64,000 bases of DNA from Erinaceus europaeus (Eukaryota > Chordata > Mammalia > Eulipotyphla > Erinaceidae), in contig NW_026647307.1 of NCBI RefSeq assembly GCF_950295315.1, positions 1 to 64,000 of the forward strand, written 5' to 3'. The notes under the pieces are model-generated. The model was not told the DNA's origin, did no database searches, and worked only from the letters and a program-made list of their open reading frames with translations. Within the stretch, counting starts at the first letter, position 1. Every line of letters begins with the position of its first letter. The position numbers were made by a program, and so were the translations under genes. Positions 56,400 through 64,000 of the stretch are shown piece by piece.

Positions 56400-57685
56400 T
56401 ACTTAAGGAGAAAGGCACCAGCAAACAACGCCCATCTCTCGCACAAGCAGTGCTGGCACAGAAGCCAAGACCTGGCACATCCAAGTTCAGTGTCACAAAG
56501 GCAAGCCCAGGGCTCTTCCTGCTGAGCCACTGCCCAGAAACAAGGACAACCCCACCCAAACCCCCTTTCAGCCAACCCCTTCAAACTGCCCTGGGGATGT
56601 CAGTTGTTTTTTCTCATACTCTCCAGTTTCATGCTGTGCTGCCTCTGCATTTGCTGCCTGCAACTCTCAAAGATAGTTCTCACCCAACTGCCCAAATTCA
56701 CCTCAGTCCTTAACCATCCAGCTTAGTGTTCCTGCCACCAAAAAGGAACCCGCTGCCAGAAGCCTTTCTCCTCAAGGACTAAGCTTTCTGCTTTCCACAA
56801 CATCTGCCACTTGACCAAGTGGCTTCCTCCCCCAGCAAACTGAGGCCATGCCTTCCTGGGGTCACATCTGGGAAAACACCAGATACCGCAGGCTTCCAGC
56901 AGGTTCACTGACCTCACTGGTCTGGTCGGTCACAGGTGGAGTACTAGGGGAATGCATATCAAGTGTGTGAAGGAGCACCGCCACATCAGCAAACTGGACA
57001 GAGCCAGGTAGGCTCTCCCAGGCAGGAGAACCATGTCCGCCTACCTGTCTGCAGCCTCTTCTCTGGGCTCGCATCTCCCAGCACTGTGCCGGCCTGGCTG
57101 CGGCTGCACTTCTGTCCCAGGCCCTGCTGGCGCAGTCACTCCGGGCTGTGGATGGAGGGAAAGGTTGTCACAGGGTGAGGATGAACAAGAGTTGGGTGTG
57201 TGACCCACAGGAAGGGCATTGGGGACTCTGCTCTGGGCCCAAGGAGCAGGCCAGGCGTGAGGGCTTTTGTCCTCCATCACTCTCACTAGCAGAAGGGCCC
57301 AGCTCCACCCAGCGCCCTGCATTTTATCAAGTGAGTTTTTCCTGCATAGTAGGAATATTGATATTTTAGTGCAAAGTCTACAGGATTTTCTCTAAAGAGA
57401 TTTATTTCAGGAAGCTCAGGAGCCTTGAACCTACTGGAAGCCAGGAAGCACAAGGTGATGTCAGGAGCTGCAGGCTGGTCCTGTGCAAAAGCTGAAGGTC
57501 TGGCCTCAGCTGGGGGCTGTTAAGGACCCTGAAGTTGGCCACAGAGGCTGAGGTCGGCCTCGCAGTCACCACAGTCACCGGTCGGGAATGTCCAGATTTT
57601 AGCCCGTGCACTGCTTATAGTTTGTGCTTATAATCTGGCTGTGATGCATGTGTAAGTGGGCCGCAACACAGGACAGAAAGACTGA
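56400..57685. other. Unique sequence, moderately GC-rich
   Basis: No coding exon with consistent splice sites seen. A CpG-containing patch lies at 57050-57140. Confidence 0.4.
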
Positions 57686-57689
57686 AAAT

Positions 57690-57975
57690 ATAGGGGGCTG
57701 TGCAGTCATGCAGCAGGTTAAGCCCATATGGCACGAAGCTCAAGGATCCCGCTGCAGGGATCCGGGTTCGAGCCCCTGGCTCCCCACCTGCAGGGGAGTC
57801 GCATCACAGGCAGTTAAGCAGGTCTGCAGGTGTCTTTCTTTCCCCCTCTCTGTCTTCCCCTACTCTCTCAATTTCACTGCCCTATCCAACAACAACAATG
57901 ACAGCACTGACAACAACAATTATAATAATGATAAACAACAAGGGCAATTCTACAAAAGGGAAATTCTACTTTCAG
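57690..57975 (+). repeat. SINE-A
   Basis: Intact B box GGTTCGAGCCC. Confidence 0.85.
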
Positions 57976-57997
57976 AATTCTACTTTCTTTTTTCCTC

Positions 57998-58185
57998 TTT
58001 CTTTCTAAGATATTTTATTTATTTTAATGAGAGAGATGCAGAATGATATACACATATAGAACAGAGCACTATTCAGCTCTGTCTGATGATGGTGCTGGGG
58101 ATTAAGCCTAAGACCTCAGAGTTTCTGGCATGAAAGTATTTTGCAGAAAGTATTTTACTGTCACCCCAGTTTTCTTTTTTTAAAA
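57998..58185 (-). repeat. SINE-B, antisense
   Basis: 'aagatattttatttatttta' to 'attttactgtcacccca', with an internal 'cagaaagtatttt' duplication. Confidence 0.75.
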
Positions 58186-58199
58186 AGAGATTTCTTTTT

Positions 58200-58312
58200 A
58201 TTTTTGGCTAGGGATGTGATTCAGTGGGTAGAGAGCTGACTCTCAAGCATGGGGTCCTGCCCGAGTTTGATCTCAAGCATCACAAAGGCTACAGTGATGC
58301 TTTGCTGTATCT
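58200..58312 (+). repeat. SINE-B running into a microsatellite
   Basis: 'tggctagggatgtgattcag' head, B box 'gagtttgatctca'. Confidence 0.75.
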
Positions 58313-58341
58313 CTCTCTCTCGCTCTTTCTCTCTCTCTCTC

Positions 58342-58387
<46 letters not shown>

Positions 58388-58390
58388 AAG
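58312..58390. repeat. (CT)n(CA)n compound microsatellite
   Basis: CT run grown from the SINE-B CT-rich spacer, then about 18 CA units. Confidence 0.95.
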
Positions 58391-58639
58391 CATTTACAGA
58401 ATTAAATTCTCTTGTCAGCTTACAACCCAGGAAACATCTTACGCAAGGACCACTTTTAAATGTAAACATCAGAAGAGACAGCAACCCTATCTTGCAGTCT
58501 CCCCAGGAAGGAGGGAGCCTACAGCAGTGGGCCCCTTCCCCTAAACTGTCTCAAAGATATGAGAAATTGCCTCCTGTCTCAAAGATATAAGAATGGGCCC
58601 ATTGCCTTTAGGTAAAGCTCATGAGCAAGCACAGATGAC

Positions 58640-58735
58640 TAAGGACCTCCTTTTAGCCCCAAATTGAACCCCCCTTATTGTTTTGTTCTGTTGAATGTAA
58701 AAATTAATCCCCAATTAAGAAATTTAAAAAATGCC
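58640..58735 (+). repeat. Family C retroposon 3' end, old
   Basis: 'gaatgtaaaaattaatcccc' and 'aattaagaaatttaaaaaat'. Confidence 0.5.
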
Positions 58736-58789
58736 CCACCCTCTGTTTTGTCAGCAGAAGTGAGCTCAGGCCCAGTTCTTGCTTTTATT

Positions 58790-58937
58790 CTTTTTAAACA
58801 TTTATTTATTAATGAGAGGGATGGGGCAGAGGGAGCCAGAGCATCACTCTCTCACAAGCAATGTTGGAGACTGAGCTTGGGATCTCGCGATTCAGAGCCT
58901 AGCACCTTAGCCACTGTGCCATTTCCAGAGCCCCACA
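58790..58937 (-). repeat. SINE-B, antisense
   Basis: 'catttatttattaatgagag' to 'ccactgtgccatttccagag'. Confidence 0.78.
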
Positions 58938-58989
58938 GTTCTTTTCTTCTTCTCCTTCTCCTCCTCCTGCTTTAAAGGCTTATTTGTAC

Positions 58990-59405
58990 TTTTTTTTTTT
59001 TAAGATTTCCTTTTTGGGTTTTGATTTCATTTTTTTTTTGACAGGACAAAGAAAATTGGGGAGGTAGGGCCGGGTCGAGGTGAGCGGGCTGGAGGCACCG
59101 GTGTGGGGCGTGAGGGCCAGACCGCTATGGGCGGCTCAGGCTCAGGCTCCTGGGGCAGGGGCGCCTCGGAGGGGGGACCTGGCTGGGTCGTAGCGGCCCT
59201 GCACTCAGCTGTGGGGCCAGGTGTGGTCAGGTGAGAAAAAAAAAAAGAAAATTGGGGAGGTAGTGGGGAGACAGAGAAGGAGAGAGACAGAGGATACCTG
59301 CACACCTGCTTCAATGCTCATGCAACTTCCCCTCTGCAGGTGGGGACTGGGGGCTTGAACCTGGGTCCTTGTGAATTGTAACATGTGCTCCACCACCTGG
59401 ACTTT
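58990..59405 (-). repeat. SINE-A, old, antisense, interrupted by a retroposed sequence
   Basis: Runs 58990-59067 and resumes after 59245; head 'catgtgctccaccacctgga'. Confidence 0.85.
59068..59245 (+). mobile_element. GC-rich retroposed sequence of unknown origin, with TSD
   Basis: 178 bp beginning GGCCGGGTCGAGGTGAGCGG and ending GTCAGGTGAG plus an A-tail, flanked by perfect AGAAAATTGGGGAGGTAG at 59050-59067 and 59246-59263. TSD plus A-tail indicates L1-mediated retroposition of a plus-sense RNA. Not 7SL, tRNA or a SINE from this window; source gene not recognised. Confidence 0.9.
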
Positions 59406-59414
59406 AAAAATAAT

Positions 59415-59512
59415 TTCTCAGTTATTTGACAGATTTAAGGATCAAACTCTGGACTTTACCCAGGCAAGTCCTGTGCTCTATCACTGAGCCACCTCCTTTT
59501 CTTGAGGACCAG
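59415..59512 (-). repeat. Old antisense SINE fragment
   Basis: 'gtgctctatcactgagccac' is an antisense tRNA-like head. Confidence 0.5.
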
Positions 59513-59811
59513 TTCTTGCATGTACACACTTCTCTCTTACTCTATCTTTAAATACCTTTGAATCAAGTCTTCCTCCTCTGTTTAGTTTTCCAGGACAGGG
59601 TTTTATCTCTTTTACTCCCCAATACGTCCCATACTTTCAGATTGGGTGCTTGGTAACTCTGACCAGTTTTGCACCTGGGTGTCATGGGTCAAGGCTTCCT
59701 GGCTTTCTGCAGGTGTGGAGGCTAGGAGTTCATTTTTACCTCCTCTGTTCTGACAATATTTCCCTGCTCTTTGAAGGGAGTTCCAAGGTGTGGGAAGCCT
59801 ATAGGTGGAAA

Positions 59812-59886
59812 AAATGGCCTCCAGGACTGTTGGATTCATGGTGCAGGCACTGAGCCCAGCAATAACCCCGGAGGAGGGGAAAAAAT
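59812..59886 (+). repeat. SINE-A 3' module only
   Basis: 'atggcctccaggactgttgg', 'ggtgcaggcactgagcccag', 'caataaccccggagg', A-rich end. Confidence 0.8.
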
Positions 59887-60299
59887 GTCTTCTCTCTAAA
59901 AGAAAGGCAAGGAAACTAGGCTCTGATATATATTTTTTTTCTGATATTTTTTAAATTGTCAAACAATTAAAAAAGTGCTAAGTGCCCTCCAGCGGCAGCT
60001 CCTCTCTTACCACTGGGGGAAAAAAATTCCTAAACTGAGCAACCTTAGCCTTGGCCAACAGCCAAATAGCCAACAGGTAATGTGCAAGGTAAAAGGAAAT
60101 GCATGAATTTGATGTGTTACTCGGTGTTTTTGCCTTTCCTGGTGCAGTTCTTTTTTATTCTCCTTAGAGAATCATTTCCTCCATTCGATAAATATACCAG
60201 TGTTTGTAACAGTGTTTCCATTTTATAAATAAATATATTAAAATAATAATATAAATAAATTACAATCAATTCGTTTTTAAAAAAAAACACTGAAAAATG

Positions 60300-61720
60300 A
60301 GTCTAACATGTCAAGAAAATAATTCACCAAGTACAAGTGGGATTCATCCCTCAGAAACAGGAATGGAACAAAATCTGAAAGTCAATAAATAAAATCTATC
60401 ATACCAGAAAGAGAGAGAGAGAAGTGAGAAGGAAAAGAAAAAAATCACACTGTCATATCAACTAATGGTGAAAAATAATTTGACATGATCCATTAGCCAT
60501 TTATAATAAAAACACTCAAGAAATTGAGAAAAGAAGGACATTCACTCAACCTAGTAAACACCATTAAGACAAACCCACAGTTAACATCATTCTCAATGGG
60601 GAAAACCAAACAAGGATGTCCACTACCTCCACTGTTATTCACTACAGTCACTGAGGTCCTCACCACTGCAACCAGACAAGAAAGAGATATCAAATATATG
60701 CAAATTAGAAAAATTAAACTAGCACTATTTTCTACTGACTGATAACATATCTGGAGAACCTCAAGACTCGACGGACAAACTACTGAAGTATTTAATAAAT
60801 TTCATAAAGTAACAGGATATAAAGTCAATACTCATAAGTCTGTGGCATTTCTGTATACAAAAAAGTTAGAAGAGAGTAAAATAAAAGACTCAAGTACATT
60901 TACAATCAAAACCTAAAACATAAAATACCTTGGGATGGTCTCACAAAGGAGGTTAAAAAAATAAACCACACAAACACATAAAGGAAAACTATTGGGCACT
61001 GTTAAAAGAAATAGAGAATGTCTTTTCACACAAGAATTGAAGAACATTCCTCATCCCTGGATTGGAAGAATAAACAATATTAAATGGTCTTTCTACCAAA
61101 ACTAATCTACAATTACAATGCAACTCCTATCAAGACTCAGTGACATATTTCAAGAAAATTGAACAACTTGTCTAAAAGTTTTGTATGTAATCATATTTTT
61201 CTGAATGCACATTAATATTCCCATATATATATAATATATATAATATATATCCCATAACTCCATACAGGCATTTATCCAAAGTACACTCAAATGTGAAGGG
61301 ACATAGACACTCTTATGTTCATAGCTGCATTATTCACAATAGTCAAAGAGTGGAAGCAGCCTAAATTCCATCATCAGAAGACTGGCTAAAGAAGTTATGG
61401 GATATATATTCAGTGGAATATTACTCGGCAATCAAAAAGATGCTATTGTGTGTTTCAGGACAAAATGGATAGAACTGGAAATGATTTTGTTTCTAGATAT
61501 AAATAAAGGCATTAAAGACAACTCTCAGATGGTTTCACTCACGTGGAATATAGAGAACTGAAACATATGAACTTGAAAAAACAAAACCGAATTACGCAAA
61601 GTTTAAGACTTGTGAGAACTCTAGTGGTCATCTCTGGGAAGTGGAGTGGTTGGGATTCAGGACTCTGGTGCTGGGTGTGATATGGCACTATACACTGGAA
61701 TGTTACAATCTAATCAAAAT
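60300..61720 (+). repeat. Ancient L1 ORF2 and 3' end
   Basis: Decayed RT region (GCPLPPLLFTTVTEVLTTATRQ near 60610, an ALFSTD remnant of the catalytic motif near 60730), 'tggattggaagaataaacaa', then 'cttatgttcatagctgcatt' and a degraded 3' UTR. Multiple stops and shifts. Confidence 0.88.
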
Positions 61721-61754
61721 TTAAAAACACAAGAATCAGATAAAAATGAAATAA

Positions 61755-61882
61755 AAAGTGAAGAGGACTGGAGATGTATTCCATCAGGCAGGACAAGAAC
61801 CTTGCCATGCACGTGGTCCAGATTCAGGTTCTAAAACCATAGTGAGGTACCACAGCACCAGAGCAAGTTTCAGAGAGTGGTC
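61755..61882 (+). repeat. Old SINE-like fragment
   Basis: 'catgcacgtggtccagattc' next to 'aggttctaaaaccatagtga' suggests a decayed tRNA-derived head. Confidence 0.35.
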
Positions 61883-61883
61883 T

Positions 61884-62200
61884 TTCTTTCTTTCTTTCTT
61901 TCTTTCTTTCCTTTCTCTCTTTCTTTATTCCTTGCTTCCTTTCTCCCTCACTCCCTCTCTCTTCCCTATCTCTCTATTGTTATTGCTATTGTCGATGTTG
62001 GTAAAGTCAGAGAGAGATCCAGAGAAGAGGGGGAGACAGAGATGCAAGAGAAAGAAAGACACCTGTAGACCTAATTCACGACCTGTCAAGTGAACCCAGT
62101 GCAGGTGAGGAGCCAGGTGCTGGAACCTGGAGCCTTATGCCAGTCCTTGCGCTTCGTCCCTTGAGTACTTAACCCGCTGTGCCACCACCCAGGTCCCTCA
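61884..62200 (-). repeat. SINE-A, antisense, with (TTTC)n at its tail
   Basis: (TTTC)n at 61888-61912 grows from the A-tail; head 'cccgctgtgccaccacccag'. Confidence 0.83.
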
Positions 62201-62204
62201 TTCT

Positions 62205-62402
62205 TCCTTTCTTTCATCTTTATATGTTGGATAGAAATAGCCAGAAATTGAAAGGGGGAGATACAGAGGGAGAGAGACAGAGAGACACCTGTAGCCCTGC
62301 TACACCACTGGTGAAGCTTTTCCCCCACCCCTGCAGATGGGGCCTGGTGGCTTGACCCCGGGTCCCTGCACATTGTAACATATGAGCCACCATCTGACCT
62401 AG
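62205..62402 (-). repeat. SINE-A, older subfamily, antisense
   Basis: Adjacent to and in the same orientation as the previous element. Confidence 0.8.
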
Positions 62403-62422
62403 CAGTGGTGTTTCAGTCTATC

Positions 62423-62454
62423 ACTATATGAATAGGCAACGTCAGCCAGAGTGA
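62423..62454 (+). repeat. Short match to the sequence 3' of the 56-kb reverse transcriptase fragment
   Basis: 'actatatgaataggcaacgt' then 'cagccagagtga' matches 56361-56392 with two substitutions. Confidence 0.65.
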
Positions 62455-62862
62455 CGAGACACTCTAGACACCTTAGGTCCTCCCCACCCTGCCAAACAAA
62501 AGGTGAGGAAGAGGAAACTAAAACTCTTGGAGCAGCAAAACTTCCTGAGAATGGGGATGAGGAAAGTTCCCATTCAAACCAGGTGGTGCAGCAAGTTGTG
62601 GGAGTTGAGCTGATGAAAAGGACTGTTGAAGAGGTCAGGCAACAGCACTGAGGCCTCCACCAGGAGGAAACAGTGCACAGCAGGAACATGTAAGGAGGCT
62701 GAGCAGTCAGTCTTCAAGGCCTAGTTTATCAGATCAAAGCAGAAGGAAAACTCAGAAACTTCAAAGATGGTGTCCCAAAGAAGAAGCTGTTGAGTAAAAC
62801 CCTTGAAGATCACCTGAAACTTAAATAAAAAAACAAAAACAAAACAAAACAGGGCACTGAGT
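62455..62862 (+). pseudogene. Possible processed-transcript copy
   Basis: Ends in CTTAAATAAAAAAACAAAAACAAAAC, an AATAAA followed directly by an A-rich tail. Upstream is a 66-codon open frame (62451-62651) rich in Lys/Glu. No splice sites or recognised homology and no clear TSD seen. Confidence 0.3.
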
Positions 62863-63317
62863 CTATTCTGCAACACAGCCTGTAGTGAACATGGACATCC
62901 ACATTAAAAGAGGTCTGAACAGCAGAAGCAGCAATAGGTGGGTGAAAAAACTCGCCAGCCAGGGAAGAGACCAGGGGGTGCTCCGTGGATCTTTGGAGAC
63001 AAGCAAGAGGACCAAGTTTAACTGAATTTGGAGTTGTTCCTACATGTGATTTGAAAGGGTCACTTGTCCCCTAGTTAATCCACACTTGGGTACATTAAGC
63101 ATGAGTGTGACAGACACTCTTCCAAGACTTCATGCAAAGTCTCCGTACAGGTCCAGAGGTATGGCGTTCACATGAATCTTCACTGAGACTGGCAGCCCAG
63201 CTTGTGAGTGAGTCAACCCTGGGGGCTTTTTGGAAGTTATTTATTGTTCCTCATTATCATTGTCCTTCACCCTTGGTTTTAATCAAGTATCAAAGAAACT
63301 AGATTCATTAACACTAG
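62863..63317. other. Unique intergenic sequence
   Basis: Nothing recognised. Confidence 0.4.
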
Positions 63318-63690
63318 AATGTGTACAATGAGAGGAAATGCTATGTAACTAAAAAGACTACTAATCACATTCTAGAAACAATTTTATTTTTCATTATCTA
63401 CTGCAATTCACGTCTAGACCATCCCCCAACAGCACTGCTGTTTTATCTGATGTCTGCACACTGCCTTCTATATAGTGTCTACAAGGATATGTGGGCTGAC
63501 TTGTTACTGTTTCCCTGTTTGCTTTAGATTTAAAGATTCTTTTAACTTCTTTATCTCAACATCATTTTTTTTAGTTTTGTTGTTGTTGTTATTATTGTTT
63601 GTTTTTTTGTCACCAGGGTTATTGCTGGGGATTTGTGCCTGCACAAGGAATCCATGATACTTTACATATTAATTTGCTTTTGTTGCTTAA
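63318..63690. repeat. Unclassified repeat (partner 31346-31590 plus 32183-32345)
   Basis: Uninterrupted by the two SINEs that split the 31-kb copy. Includes an antisense SINE fragment at 63590-63650 common to both. Confidence 0.8.
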
Positions 63691-63774
63691 GATGGAGTCT
63701 GTAATAAATTTCCAGACCTACAGAATTATGCTACTGCATTATTTTGATAATTGAATACAAAATTCTACCATTTT

Positions 63775-64000
63775 CAGATTTTATTTTTCCACCAGAGTTA
63801 TCATTTGGGGCTTGGTGCTTCCACAATGAATCCACTGACCCTAGTGATCATTCATTTTTCCTTCCCTTTTTTTTTTGGTTTTTGTTTCCTTATATTTGAC
63901 AGGACAGAAAGAAACTGACAGGGGTTGGGGAGAAAGAAGGAGAGAGACAGAGACATGCCTGCATCCTGGCTTCACTGCTCATGAAGCTTCTTCCCTGCAG
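63775..64000 (-). repeat. SINE-A, long form, antisense, cut by the window end
   Basis: 'ccaccagagttatcatttgg' module, then the purine-rich region and core up to 'cttccctgcag'. Confidence 0.82.

Noticed and set aside
59068..59245. 7SL/Alu-type origin because of the GGCCGGG start
   Set aside because: Beyond the first bases there is no 7SL Alu-domain sequence (no GTAGTCCCAGC-like motif).

Overview
This is vertebrate nuclear DNA, almost certainly from an insectivore-grade placental mammal. My best guess is a hedgehog (Erinaceidae), because the window is saturated with one young tRNA-derived SINE whose head, pol III boxes and CAA/AATAAA-rich tail I associate with hedgehog. That assignment comes from memory of repeat families and was not searched. 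There are no bacterial operons, CRISPR arrays or phage genes. SINE-A below means this long family (internal A and B boxes, conserved 'cctgcaggggagtcgcttca' core, tail of CAACAA and GGGAATAAATAAA). SINE-B means a second, shorter tRNA-derived family that ends in AATAAATAAATCTTT.

Layout. 1-9 kb: one apparently intact spliced gene on the + strand. Seven exons between 2297 and 8052 join in frame through canonical GT-AG sites into about 346 codons. The N-terminal part is a pleckstrin-homology (PH) domain of the ARHGAP20 type; the C-terminal exon is of a type I do not recognise. 9-32 kb: gene-poor SINE territory with two clear SINE-in-SINE nests, a U6 snRNA pseudogene at 28.5 kb, and two kinds of local duplication. 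About 0.86 kb at 17.1-18.0 kb recurs at 23.0-24.2 kb, and about 0.83 kb of GC-rich DNA at 18.0-18.8 kb recurs at 29.5-30.3 kb. The two duplicated blocks abut exactly at 17963/17964. 32.4-34.4 kb: a CpG-rich island with a complete solo gammaretrovirus-type LTR in antisense orientation inside it.

37.3-41.2 kb: a young L1 that integrated with a 5' inversion (twin priming), bounded by an 18-bp target-site duplication (TSD). 43.4-50.9 kb: a near full-length L1 with its own TSD, a SINE-A inserted just ahead of ORF1, and decayed ORF1 and ORF2. 51-54 kb and 60-62 kb: much older L1 fragments. 55.9-56.4 kb: the C-terminal end of a non-LTR reverse transcriptase that is not L1, with a CxCX7HX4C knuckle; shorter relatives lie at 36.3 kb and possibly 62.4 kb. 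59.05-59.26 kb: a 178-bp GC-rich sequence with an A-tail and perfect 18-bp TSDs inside an older SINE, that is, a retroposed copy of an RNA I cannot name.

Only the 2.3-8.05 kb gene looks like functional host coding sequence. Most other open frames are low-complexity, CpG-island or repeat-derived. SINE boundaries are generally good to about 10 bases except where TSDs are stated.
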